From the NCBI RefSeq assembly GCF_040117685.2, contig NZ_JBEDYP020000013.1, forward strand, positions 1 through 64,000: a stretch of 64,000 nucleotides of DNA. The letters run 5' to 3'. Under the pieces are notes generated by a model. It was not told where the DNA came from. It ran no database searches and saw only the letters and a list, made by a program, of their open reading frames with translations. The first letter of the stretch is position 1; each line of letters starts with the position of its first letter. The DNA is from Gracilimonas sp040117685. GTDB taxonomy: Bacteria > Bacteroidota > Rhodothermia > Balneolales > Balneolaceae. The translations under genes were made by a program, and so were the position numbers. Positions 8,406-16,690 of this stretch are shown piece after piece.

Positions 8406-11400
8406 TTAAAACGAAAATCTTATACCGAAACGAATCGTCCTTGGATCAAGGAAATTAAAGTATCGCTGGTTAGGCATATTGATATACGCTTTGTCATCTA
8501 ACACTTTATTGACATACCCTTTATCCGCTTCGACAAAAGATCCGTTGTCAAATTGATAATACTTTCCTTCCTGGGTGTTGTAGTACAGTGCTCGTCCATT
8601 GGGGTTACTGATGGTTCCCAGGTCTGTGGTAGCTTCAATAGGCACATAGTCCACATTGGCCGGACGGTAATCTCCGGGCTTGTCGTTACCGGGAACTCTG
8701 GAGCTTAGCAAGTTAATTTCTTCCAGCTTTCCTTTTGGCAGGTGAAGTGAGCCCATGTAATCCAGGTAGTCATTTCCGTCAATCAAACCCGAGGTAGAAA
8801 TATCAAAGTTTCTTCGGTTGATGACGTTACTCACATCAGCAAAGAATCGGAGGTTAGACCCATCCCCCAGATCCACTCGTTTCGTTAAGCGCAGGCTGGT
8901 TCCCCAGAAATCTTTGTACTTGAGGTTATCCACGATCCCGGGAATTGATCCCCCACCGGTGTAGGTGAATCTATACCCAGCTCTCCAGGTAACTAATGGT
9001 ACAATTTGCCATCTGCCTAATGGATACCCGCCCAAAAACTCAGGACCAATTTCCGGTGGTGTCTGGAAATAAAGCTGTAAGCGTGCATAAGGTCGGGGAG
9101 TGGACTTATTTATATCATTATCTGCGGTCAGGCGCTCGTATTGTCGTTGTTCAAATGGGTTTTCATAGTTCTCAAGAGTTCCAAAGAAACCGGTTGTTTG
9201 AACATCATAGGTGTAGTTAACTTCTCCCCAGAAAAATCTACCGGTTTGCTTTCTTAGCGTTAACTCTATACCACGAATATCCTCATAGGAAAACGCGCGA
9301 CTCACAGTATAACTGCTGTTGTCTCGCCCGGTAAAAGAAACCTGAATAGGCTGATCGGTCAAATCTTTGTAATAACCGCTTATTCGTATCAGGTAATTCT
9401 CAAATAAATTCTGTTCATACCCAAGCTCATAAGCCACTGTTTTCGGAAGACTATTGCCAGGTGCAGCAAGTCGGGTTACGGTATTCGTAAAAGGTTCAAT
9501 ACGTACTAAATACAGGTTTTCCGGATCAGGGAGCTGAACGAAATGTCCGTAATTAAAGAATAGCTTACTACTTTCGGTAATGGGAAAGGAAACTCCTAAT
9601 CGCGGCTGGAGAATCACTTGAGGCTCAACATCTGAAGTAGCAGCAGTATCCAGTGCGGAAGCGTTTCCACTCGCAAATAAATCAGTGAAAGGCTCATAAT
9701 CATACCATTCTACGTTCGGGTCGTTATAGGTTAACCGAAGACCCAGATTGGCGATCATTCCCTGAAATTCCAGCTTATCCTGTACATAAGCAGCAATTCT
9801 GTAAGGAGTAGTATTCCAAACTGAACGGGTACGGCCGGATGGTAACACTTTATCAAATGAACCATAATTAACCTGACTATTGGTTCGGCTGAAATCAATT
9901 CCGGCTTTAATGAGGTTAAATCGGTCTAACTGACTGGTAATCGCAAAATTCACATTCAGGTCAGATACTTTACTGCTGTCTCGAGAAGTACTCATACCAA
10001 CACCCATTCGCATGCCGGAAGCCAACCCAAAGGATGTTTCATCGAAGAAACCAAATGGAGCTTGATTAAATCCCACCCCTCCGATTGATACAACATCGGA
10101 TGTATCCCGAAACCCACCGGGATTGGTACTGTTTCTTGAAAAATAGTTATTAACCTTTATCTCATAAAATGTGTTATTACTGATTGAGTGTGTGAATTGA
10201 GCTCCAATATTTGCACTTACTTTTTCAGATGGAGCCCAGTAGTCAGAAGAATATAATCGAGACTCAATGAAACTCACATTGTCCATACTGCTCGCAATTC
10301 CTCCTGGTGATACAAAGAAACCCGGGTTACCAGACTGACTTGCCCCTGTTCCTGTCTCTTTACTGTATAAACCGTCAATCGACAATTTCATGCCGGGAGC
10401 AACATTGCTTGTCAGTTTTGTTTGAAAAGTTGTTTGCTCATAACGGTCGCGGGAAAGCGGAACCATATACATGGTTTGTGTTTGTCTCAGAGAAGATGAA
10501 AATCTTAAATCGCCCAATTTCTCACTAACAACGGGAATTGGACCACCCACGGTTAAATCAATTTCATAATCAGGTTCGGTGATAGCAAAATCTTTTCTGT
10601 GTTGCCATAAAAAGGCTTGCTGGGCAGCCTCCGGGGTTAAGTCATTAGTCGGGTCGTCATCGGCAAGCAGGCTTTGTGAAAAAGCATTCCACCCGATAAA
10701 AGAAGGATAATCTTGCTGTGTGTATCGGTCCCAGGCTCCATTACTTGTTCCCGTCCAGGCCACATCATCATCCAGGTAAGGTCGCAACCAATAGGAGTTT
10801 TGACTGTTAATATCCTGCCCCACATTTTTTTTCTGCGGAGGAGTGATACGAATCAATCCATCTACCGTGTAGCGATCAGCATTACCTTCTTTACTGGTTA
10901 CATTAACCAAACCCGATCTGAGGTTTCCGTATTCTGCATTAAAACCACCGGTTTGCAACTGTACATTCTCAACAGAAGTAACACTAACACCGGTAAACGG
11001 GCTATTGTCTCGTCCGGAACGTAATGTAAATCCGTTCAGGTTGAATGAGATCTCATCGGAACCACTACCCCGAATACTTAAACCTTCGACACCGGCCTGA
11101 AGACCCACTACATCAGATACACTAGCTACCGGGAGTGCGTCAATATTTTCTTTACTGATGTTTGCCTGACTCGAAGAAACATCTTTCTTAATTACAGGTT
11201 TTTCTGCCACTACAACAACTTCTTCCCCTTCAAAAGTCTGTTCAGTCATTTCGATATCAACCTCGGTTGTCAGGTTGATATTTACTTCCACCTCTTCAAT
11301 TACTACCGGGGTAAATCCCACAAAAGAAGCTCTCAGGGAATAAGTGCCCGGCTTCACATTCAGAATTTGATAATATCCATCGGGTTGAGTGGCCGTCCCC

Positions 11401-11549
11401 TGGGTTGTCCCTTCGATTACAACATTAACTCCCGGAAGCGGTTCGCCATTCGTGTCAGTAACAAAGCCGGATATCTTACCGGTTTGAGCGAGAATAGATT
11501 GGGAGATAAGTAAAAAGAAGAAGAATGATAGTAGCTTTTTAACATCCAT
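8406..11549 (-). CDS. TonB-dependent receptor with carboxypeptidase-regulatory-like N-terminal domain
   Basis: The 1047-residue protein has a signal peptide ending LLISQSILAQ, then a CarboxypepD_reg-like domain at about 25-105 (ISGFVTDTNGEPLPGVNVVIEG), a TonB plug at about 125-220 (IDALPVASVSDVVGLQAG, IRGSGSDEISFNLNG, VENVQLQTGGFNAEYG) and a 22-strand barrel ending IRFGIRFSF. This is the SusC-like layout, although no SusD-like partner gene follows. It should import a large ligand across the outer membrane using TonB energy. It is the first gene of the minus-strand cluster, so its promoter probably lies in 11550-11900. The ligand is not predictable from sequence. Confidence 0.9.
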   Translation of the reverse strand: MDVKKLLSFFFFLLISQSILAQTGKISGFVTDTNGEPLPGVNVVIEGTTQGTATQPDGYYQILNVKPGTYSLRASFVGFTPVVIEEVEVNINLTTEVDIEMTEQTFEGEEVVVVAEKPVIKKDVSSSQANISKENIDALPVASVSDVVGLQAGVEGLSIRGSGSDEISFNLNGFTLRSGRDNSPFTGVSVTSVENVQLQTGGFNAEYGNLRSGLVNVTSKEGNADRYTVDGLIRITPPQKKNVGQDINSQNSYWLRPYLDDDVAWTGTSNGAWDRYTQQDYPSFIGWNAFSQSLLADDDPTNDLTPEAAQQAFLWQHRKDFAITEPDYEIDLTVGGPIPVVSEKLGDLRFSSSLRQTQTMYMVPLSRDRYEQTTFQTKLTSNVAPGMKLSIDGLYSKETGTGASQSGNPGFFVSPGGIASSMDNVSFIESRLYSSDYWAPSEKVSANIGAQFTHSISNNTFYEIKVNNYFSRNSTNPGGFRDTSDVVSIGGVGFNQAPFGFFDETSFGLASGMRMGVGMSTSRDSSKVSDLNVNFAITSQLDRFNLIKAGIDFSRTNSQVNYGSFDKVLPSGRTRSVWNTTPYRIAAYVQDKLEFQGMIANLGLRLTYNDPNVEWYDYEPFTDLFASGNASALDTAATSDVEPQVILQPRLGVSFPITESSKLFFNYGHFVQLPDPENLYLVRIEPFTNTVTRLAAPGNSLPKTVAYELGYEQNLFENYLIRISGYYKDLTDQPIQVSFTGRDNSSYTVSRAFSYEDIRGIELTLRKQTGRFFWGEVNYTYDVQTTGFFGTLENYENPFEQRQYERLTADNDINKSTPRPYARLQLYFQTPPEIGPEFLGGYPLGRWQIVPLVTWRAGYRFTYTGGGSIPGIVDNLKYKDFWGTSLRLTKRVDLGDGSNLRFFADVSNVINRRNFDISTSGLIDGNDYLDYMGSLHLPKGKLEEINLLSSRVPGNDKPGDYRPANVDYVPIEATTDLGTISNPNGRALYYNTQEGKYYQFDNGSFVEADKGYVNKVLDDKAYINMPNQRYFNFLDPRTIRFGIRFSF

Positions 11550-12192
11550 AGACTGAAAAATTATTTTAACAGTAGAAATCCCGAACAGGATTTTTCAGTG
11601 TTGACTGAAACCGCATAGTATAAAATTCTAATTAAGAAATAAACTTTTGCTGAAGGAATTTTAGCAAACAGGTAAACGGCCCGAATTTCATGAATTCATA
11701 CTCCATGCAGTGCCTTCATTTATATACCTCTTTCTCCTGACTATATCCCGGACACCCTTGCTACCCTTATAAAAAATTTTCTTTCGTATAACTTCCGGTG
11801 GCTACTTAAGCTTTAAGCTTCTGAATTTTAATTGACTTGATATGAAGAATTTATTCACAGATGAATGGTTATTCTGTAATCAGAATTTCCTCAATCATAG
11901 GATTAGCTGATAAACCAAAGCACTTCTACCTGTTCGCTGTGCGTCAGAATGAAATAGTGAATTCTGCATGACCTTAAGTTATTTTGTTGATGAAAAACTT
12001 CCATAGCCAAAACAAAAAACATTTTTTAAAACCTTTCGGCGATAAATTTTGAGCGCGCATGGTCAAAACCGTTCCGGATTTCAAAAGACTCAGGCATATA
12101 TCCGGGAGAATCTATCATCCATTCCTTTCCAAATTGAACTTTAGCATCAATCACCTGATCTGTATATTATTCGGCTGAATCAAATTCATACT
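11550..12192. other. Divergent intergenic region, no gene seen
   Basis: About 640 AT-rich bases separate the TonB receptor (leftward) from the tryptophan dioxygenase (rightward). I see no ORF, RNA gene or strong hairpin. It must hold the two divergent promoters. An AAGCTT repeat pair at about 11810-11820 and short A/T runs are the only visible structure. I cannot place -7/-33 elements with confidence. Confidence 0.6.
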
Positions 12193-12972
12193 ATGAGCCT
12201 TACATACACCAACTATCTGAAAATCAACGAACTGCTTGAACTACAGCAGCTTAAATCTGACCCGCCTGAACATGATGAAACTTTGTTCATTATTATCCAT
12301 CAAACTTATGAGCTGTGGTTCAAACAGATATTGCATGAGTTTGGGAAGCTTCGCAAAAACCTGGAAGACGGTAACACCTGGGCCTCCCTTAAAACATTAC
12401 GCAGGGTACTTACCATTTTAAAAACCATGGTTTCCCAAATCGATATCCTGGAAACCATGACTCCCCTTGAGTTCAACAGCTTCCGAAAATTTCTGGGTCA
12501 GTCGAGCGGATTTCAATCCCTGCAGTTCCGGGAAATGGAAATCATTTGCGGACTTCGTTTCCCTCTGATGAAAGAAGCTCATAAAGATCAGCCCCAACAT
12601 ATAAAGGTATTGGAACAGCGCATGGAGGAATCTACCCTATGGGAAAGTTTCTGCGCCTTTCTTCGAAGCCACGGATATGACATCCATCCTGAAAGGGATA
12701 ATGAAAAAGGATTGGTTCATGAACCTTCTGAAGAAATTCAGGATATCTTGGTTGAAGCAATGAAAAACGACCCTGAAGCAGCTTTAATCGCAGAGCTGTT
12801 TGTTGATTATGATGAAGGGCTGCAGGAGTGGCGCTACCGTCACGTTAAAATGGTAGAACGAACCATAGGCACCAAACAAGGAACGGGGGGGTCGGATGGC
12901 GCCAAATATCTTCATAAAACACTGAACAACCCGATTTTCCCTGACCTTTGGGCTATTCGTTCCAAGTTTTGA
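12193..12972 (+). CDS. kynA: Tryptophan 2,3-dioxygenase
   Basis: This cytoplasmic haem enzyme opens the indole ring of L-tryptophan to give N-formylkynurenine, the first step of the kynurenine pathway. The 259-residue length fits bacterial members. HDETLFIIIHQTYELWFKQ near residue 28 is the conserved substrate-pocket block including the active-site His. WRYRHVKMVERTIGTKQGTG near residue 210 contains the His expected to ligate haem iron, and the C-terminus PDLWAIR is conserved. The next gene, 71 bp downstream on the same strand, looks like kynureninase, so the two form a tryptophan-breakdown pair. No kynurenine formamidase is seen nearby. Confidence 0.95.
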   Translation: MSLTYTNYLKINELLELQQLKSDPPEHDETLFIIIHQTYELWFKQILHEFGKLRKNLEDGNTWASLKTLRRVLTILKTMVSQIDILETMTPLEFNSFRKFLGQSSGFQSLQFREMEIICGLRFPLMKEAHKDQPQHIKVLEQRMEESTLWESFCAFLRSHGYDIHPERDNEKGLVHEPSEEIQDILVEAMKNDPEAALIAELFVDYDEGLQEWRYRHVKMVERTIGTKQGTGGSDGAKYLHKTLNNPIFPDLWAIRSKF

Positions 12973-13043
12973 TTTATCCAAACTTTTAGGTTTTAAAAAC
13001 AGTTAACTTAGCACTTTGATCTTCACGTACACCCCTTATTTTT

Positions 13044-14231
13044 ATGTCTGATATTGATTTTCTGGCCAACAAGCTCTCCCCACATTATTCTCACTTTGAT
13101 GTAGCTAACCGACTCCTGTTTACCGGTCACTCCCATCAGGCCTGGCCGGATGTAGCCCGGGAAGGACAAACCGAATATTTTGATTTGTGCGCGAAGCACG
13201 TGGACAATAAATGGGATGTCGCCTTTGAAAAGACGGAAGTCCTCAGAAACTACCTGCGTGATTTTTATGATGATCCCGATGGCTTTTATTGTCGTGAAGA
13301 AAGCACCCATGTGCTGTTTGTAAGCTGGATGAGCAGTCTGGATTTGAAGAACAAACCCAAGGTTGTTTCTACAGATGGCGAATTTCATTCGCTGTTTCGT
13401 CAGCTGCATCGATTGGAAGAAGAGGGCTTAGAGTTTGTACGAGTGGCAACCGAACCCGATAATAATTTTGCAGAGCGAATTATCGATGAAATGGATGACC
13501 GGACATCGGCCATCATGTTGTCTCGCGTTTATTTTGAGACTTGTCTTATTAATACCCACCTCACAGAAATTGCTGCTGCTGCCAGAGAAAAAGGCATCCC
13601 TGTTTTAATTGATGATTATCATGGTACCAATGTAGTTCCTCTTTCTATCCGGGAAGCCGGGCTGGAAGATTGTTTTATCCTGATAGGTGGCTATAAGTAT
13701 TTGCAGTGGGGAGAAGCGAATTGCTTTCTGCGTTTCCCCAAAGACTGTAACTATCGCCCCGCGATTACGGGATGGTTTGCCGCGTTCAGCTCTCTCGACA
13801 AACCCCGAACCGATGCGCCAGTGGAATATGATAATGGGAACCAGCGTTTTGCCAGCGGCACCTACGATCCCTCCTCTCAGTTCCGGGCGGCACGTGTGGT
13901 TGAGTTTTTCAGAGAACATGGGTTATCTCCCAACGTTTTGCGCGAACAATATTTGGCTCAGGTTGGCATGTTAAGAGAACGATTCCTTGCCCATCAGTTT
14001 GACAAATCGGTGATTCGCCTCACCCACGAAGAGCCCCTGGAACGGAACGGCGGATTCCTTTCACTTACCTCTCCCTACGCCCGGGAAATCAGAGCGGCCC
14101 TTATGGAAAATAACGTACTTACCGACGCCCGTGGTAAAATTCTAAGGTTTGGGCCTGCCCCTTATATATCAACTTCTCAGATCGATCAGGCTATGGATCA
14201 GCTAAAAAAAGTTGTCGAAAATCTCCTTTAA
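13044..14231 (+). CDS. kynU: Kynureninase-like PLP enzyme (aminotransferase class V fold)
   Basis: The 395-residue protein belongs to fold-type I, class V PLP enzymes. IPVLIDDYHGTN supplies the Asp that contacts the pyridine nitrogen, and GGYKYLQWGEAN contains the probable Schiff-base Lys at about residue 218. TGWFAAF after it resembles the GW block of kynureninases. Kynureninase cleaves kynurenine to anthranilate and alanine. Position right after tryptophan dioxygenase supports this role, but the sequence departs from textbook kynureninases (no obvious YKYLNGGPG block). A related desulfurase-like or other beta-lyase activity is the alternative. Confidence 0.7.
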   Translation: MSDIDFLANKLSPHYSHFDVANRLLFTGHSHQAWPDVAREGQTEYFDLCAKHVDNKWDVAFEKTEVLRNYLRDFYDDPDGFYCREESTHVLFVSWMSSLDLKNKPKVVSTDGEFHSLFRQLHRLEEEGLEFVRVATEPDNNFAERIIDEMDDRTSAIMLSRVYFETCLINTHLTEIAAAAREKGIPVLIDDYHGTNVVPLSIREAGLEDCFILIGGYKYLQWGEANCFLRFPKDCNYRPAITGWFAAFSSLDKPRTDAPVEYDNGNQRFASGTYDPSSQFRAARVVEFFREHGLSPNVLREQYLAQVGMLRERFLAHQFDKSVIRLTHEEPLERNGGFLSLTSPYAREIRAALMENNVLTDARGKILRFGPAPYISTSQIDQAMDQLKKVVENLL

Positions 14232-14256
14232 AAAAATTTTTTGTAAGGAATTCCTT

Positions 14257-14326
14257 TTCAGTTGCTCTAACATATATCACACATAAACAATTTTTTGGGG
14301 AAATACTTGCAATTAGAACAACTGAA
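14257..14326. repeat. Interrupted 14-bp inverted repeat downstream of kynU
   Basis: TTCAGTTGCTCTAA at 14257-14270 is matched by TTAGAACAACTGAA at 14313-14326, one mismatch in 14, separated by 42 AT-rich bases that include a long A/T tract. It follows the kynureninase stop closely and could fold as an RNA stem or mark an insertion remnant. The arms are not followed by a T run, so it is not a classic terminator. Confidence 0.5.
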
Positions 14327-14337
14327 ATTTGCCTGTT

Positions 14338-14359
14338 ACATATATTGAACATATATTGA
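14338..14359. repeat. Tandem 11-bp duplication
   Basis: ACATATATTGA occurs twice back to back. A third partial copy (ACATATAT) is at 14270-14277, beside the inverted repeat. A small palindrome, TGACA-TGTTC-TGTCA, follows at 14378-14392. These lie between kynU and the repeat-bounded gene and may be regulatory or insertion debris. Confidence 0.5.
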
Positions 14360-14422
14360 TATTGTTTGTTCAGAGGGTGACATGTTCTGTCATTCAGGCT
14401 TTGTAAGTTTGTTCCCGGAAAG

Positions 14423-14869
14423 AAATTCCAAGCACCAAATTTCAAATTACAAAATTGATGGGTACAGCCAAGACATATGATTTACAACAACGGACATATA
14501 GTTTTGCTCATTCAATAAGAGATTTTGCGCGTAATGTTCCAAAAGATATCTGTAATATTGAAGATGTTAAGCAATTAGTGAGAAGTTCAGATTCAGTTGG
14601 GGCTAATTACATTGAAGCTAATGAATCTCTGAGTGATAAAGACTTTATTTACAGAATTAAGATTTGCAGAAAAGAAGCAAAAGAGTCAGCCTATTGGCTA
14701 AGATTAATACATTTGTTTAATGATGCAGAACTTGAGCATAGAAGGAAGAAACTTACGGTAGAGGCTTCAGAGTTTGTGAAAATATTCTCGACAATCATTC
14801 AAAACCGAAGAACAAAATCATCTTAACGAAACGTATATTTTAAAACTTGAGGTTTGGAGCTTGGAATTT
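14423..14869. repeat. Inverted-repeat-bounded unit enclosing the four-helix-bundle gene
   Basis: The left arm (14423-14453, beginning AAATTCCAAGC) and the right arm (14839-14869, ending GCTTGGAATTT) are inverted copies matching at 25 of 31 positions. They enclose the small gene at 14458-14826 with 4 bp on the left and 12 bp on the right. Beyond the right arm the word GGAGCTTGG is repeated again (14870-14880). The tight packing suggests a gene-plus-repeats unit inserted between kynU and recA. I saw no target-site duplication or transposase. Confidence 0.6.
14458..14826 (+). CDS. Four helix bundle protein (S23/23S rRNA intervening-sequence family)
   Basis: The 122-residue protein matches the TIGR02436-type family: FAHSIRDFARNVPKDI, QLVRSSDSVGANYIEAN and FIYRIKICRKEAKESAYWL are its typical helices. 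Homologues were first seen in intervening sequences of 23S rRNA genes and share the fold of the diversity-generating-retroelement accessory protein Avd. Their cellular role is not established; nucleic-acid binding is the usual guess. No reverse transcriptase, template repeat or rRNA gene is near, so neither of those contexts applies. A TTG three bases upstream would add one residue, but the ATG at 14458 is preferred. The gene is AT-richer than its neighbours and flanked by inverted repeats. Confidence 0.85.
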   Translation: MGTAKTYDLQQRTYSFAHSIRDFARNVPKDICNIEDVKQLVRSSDSVGANYIEANESLSDKDFIYRIKICRKEAKESAYWLRLIHLFNDAELEHRRKKLTVEASEFVKIFSTIIQNRRTKSS

Positions 14870-14958
14870 GGAGCTTGGGATTTTGAATTTGTGATTTAAA
14901 CTTGAAACACCCAAGTCATTAACACCACGGATATCTATTAATAAAACAGGATACAATC

Positions 14959-16017
14959 ATGTCAAAAGACGATCGAATAAAAGCCCTCGATATTGCCGTA
15001 GGGCAAATAGAAAAACAACACGGCAAGGGAACCATCATGAAGCTCGGATCCGAAGCTGTACAGGATATCGATGTTATATCCACCGGCTCTATTATGGTTG
15101 ATTATGCACTTGGGGTACAGGGAATTCCACGCGGAAGAGTAACCGAAATTTATGGACCGGAGGCCAGTGGTAAAACCACCCTCGCCCTTCAGGTAATTGC
15201 AGAAGCACAGAAAGCAGGCGGATATGCCGCTTTTATTGACGCTGAACACGCCTTTGATCCACGCTATGCTAAAGCCTTGGGAATTAACGTAGAAGAACTA
15301 TTAGTCTCCCAGCCCGATAACGGGGAACAGGCGCTCGAAATCACCGAGACTCTGATTCGTTCAGGCGCACTCGATGTAGTTGTGGTTGATTCCGTAGCCG
15401 CACTTGTGCCACGTGCAGAATTAGAGGGAGAAATGGGAGATTCTCATATGGGGCTTCAGGCACGGCTGATGTCTCAGGCTATGAGAAAAATTACCGGAAT
15501 CATTAACAAGAGCCGTACATCCTGCATTTTCATTAACCAGGTTCGTGAGAAAATCGGGGTGATGTTTGGCAACCCGGAAACCACGACCGGTGGACGTGCT
15601 CTTAAATTCTACTCTTCCGTTCGTATTGATATTCGTAGAATTGGCTCCATCAAAAGCGGTGATGAAGTAATTGGTAACCGAACCAAAGTCAAAATAGCTA
15701 AGAACAAAGTAGCCCCTCCTTTCAAGGTGGTTGAGTTTAATATTATGTATGGAAAAGGGATTTCTCGAATTTCCGAGATTCTCGATCTTTCCGTAGAGTA
15801 TGATATTATTGAGAAACGCGGAAGCTGGTTCCGTTACGATGGTGAACCTATTGGGCAAGGCTCCGATGCCGCTATGCAGTTCCTGGAAGAAGATCCTGAA
15901 TTGGCGAAGAAAATTGAGGAGAAAGTCCGCAAAAAGCTTATGGGAATAGAAGAACCGGAGGAAGAGCAAGAGGAGAAGAGTAAGAAAGAAAAAGAAGCCG
16001 TTGAAGAAGAAGGATAA
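14959..16017 (+). CDS. recA: Recombinase A
   Basis: RecA forms ATP-dependent filaments on single-stranded DNA, drives strand exchange and triggers LexA-type autocleavage. The 352-residue protein has Walker A YGPEASGKTTLALQ near residue 67, Walker B VVVVDSVAALVPRAEL, the L1/L2 DNA-binding loop region (MGLQARLMSQ; INQVREKIGVMFGNPETTTGG) and a strongly acidic tail after residue 325 (EEPEEEQEEKSKKEKEAVEEE), which in other RecA proteins tunes DNA binding. The recX frame overlaps its 3' end by 17 bp. I did not recognise a known SOS box upstream. Confidence 0.98.
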   Translation: MSKDDRIKALDIAVGQIEKQHGKGTIMKLGSEAVQDIDVISTGSIMVDYALGVQGIPRGRVTEIYGPEASGKTTLALQVIAEAQKAGGYAAFIDAEHAFDPRYAKALGINVEELLVSQPDNGEQALEITETLIRSGALDVVVVDSVAALVPRAELEGEMGDSHMGLQARLMSQAMRKITGIINKSRTSCIFINQVREKIGVMFGNPETTTGGRALKFYSSVRIDIRRIGSIKSGDEVIGNRTKVKIAKNKVAPPFKVVEFNIMYGKGISRISEILDLSVEYDIIEKRGSWFRYDGEPIGQGSDAAMQFLEEDPELAKKIEEKVRKKLMGIEEPEEEQEEKSKKEKEAVEEEG

Positions 16018-16690
16018 ATACCAGCGGTATTCGGAAGAAGCCTTCAAGCTTCTTCCGGCCCCTGTTTCCGAAATTCAGGTTCAAAAGAAAAACAGCAGTC
16101 GGTATTCTTTATTTGTTAAAAACCAATTTCTGATCGGGGTTTCCGATTCTACTCTTACAAAACTAAATCTAAAGAAAGGCGTTGAAATAACGCCTTCTTT
16201 TTTGCAGCAAATTGAGAAGCAGGAAGACCGGTGGGCTGCACGCGAGTATATGTTCCGGATTCTCTCACGTCGCGACCACTCCCGGAAAGAATTAAAAGAT
16301 AAGGCCTACAAAAAAGGATATTCAGGGAGTTTTATTGATGAAATTCTGGATGAATTCGAACAGAAAGAATACATCAATGACAAAAAATTTGCGGAAAAAT
16401 ATGCTGCCGACAAGTTTGAGTTCAACGACTGGGGGCCCTATAAAATCAGAACTCAGCTTTTTAAAAAAGGGATTTCAAAACCAATTGCCGAACGGGTAAT
16501 CAGCAACACTTTCGGGGATCAGGCAATCAAAGAAAGTATGATGGCTTTAATCACCAAAAGAAAAAGAAGATACCAGAGAGAACTGCAAGAAAAACGCCGG
16601 AAGAAAGTTTTCGATTATTTAATGAGAAAAGGGTATGATTCAGAAAATATTTTAAAGCATCTGGACGAACTTTTAGATATCATCTCATAA
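16001..16690 (+). CDS. recX: RecX regulatory protein
   Basis: RecX binds along the RecA filament and blocks its extension. The 229-residue protein has a 75-residue N-terminal part found in longer RecX proteins, then the tandem three-helix RecX repeats (ILSRRDHSRKELKDKAYKKGY; FIDEILDEFEQKEYINDKKFAE; GPYKIRTQLFKKGIS; KKVFDYLMRKGYDSENI). The best start is a TTG at 16001 inside the end of recA, giving MKKKDKYQRYSEEA; no in-frame ATG is close, so the start is uncertain. A terminator-like hairpin lies about 175 bp into the gene. The stop overlaps the next ATG (TAATG). Confidence 0.9.
   Translation: MKKKDKYQRYSEEAFKLLPAPVSEIQVQKKNSSRYSLFVKNQFLIGVSDSTLTKLNLKKGVEITPSFLQQIEKQEDRWAAREYMFRILSRRDHSRKELKDKAYKKGYSGSFIDEILDEFEQKEYINDKKFAEKYAADKFEFNDWGPYKIRTQLFKKGISKPIAERVISNTFGDQAIKESMMALITKRKRRYQRELQEKRRKKVFDYLMRKGYDSENILKHLDELLDIIS
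16176..16203 (+). terminator. Terminator-like hairpin inside recX
   Basis: A perfect 8-bp stem AAGGCGTT / AACGCCTT with loop GAAAT is followed by CTTTTTT. This is the form of a rho-independent terminator, pointing in the direction of transcription, but it lies within the recX reading frame (residues around 59-67). It could cause partial termination and so keep recX expression well below recA. Translating ribosomes would oppose this, so the effect depends on coupling. Confidence 0.6.

Noticed and set aside
14458..14826. Diversity-generating retroelement accessory protein (Avd)
   Set aside because: The fold family is related, but there is no reverse transcriptase, template repeat or variable repeat in the window.
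14900..14958. LexA/SOS box upstream of recA
   Set aside because: No palindrome matching a known SOS box could be found by eye, and the phylum's box is not well defined.
15421..16047. 208-residue minus-strand ORF across recA and recX
   Set aside because: It is antisense to recA; its Phe/Leu-rich start comes from the Lys/Glu-rich RecA tail read backwards.
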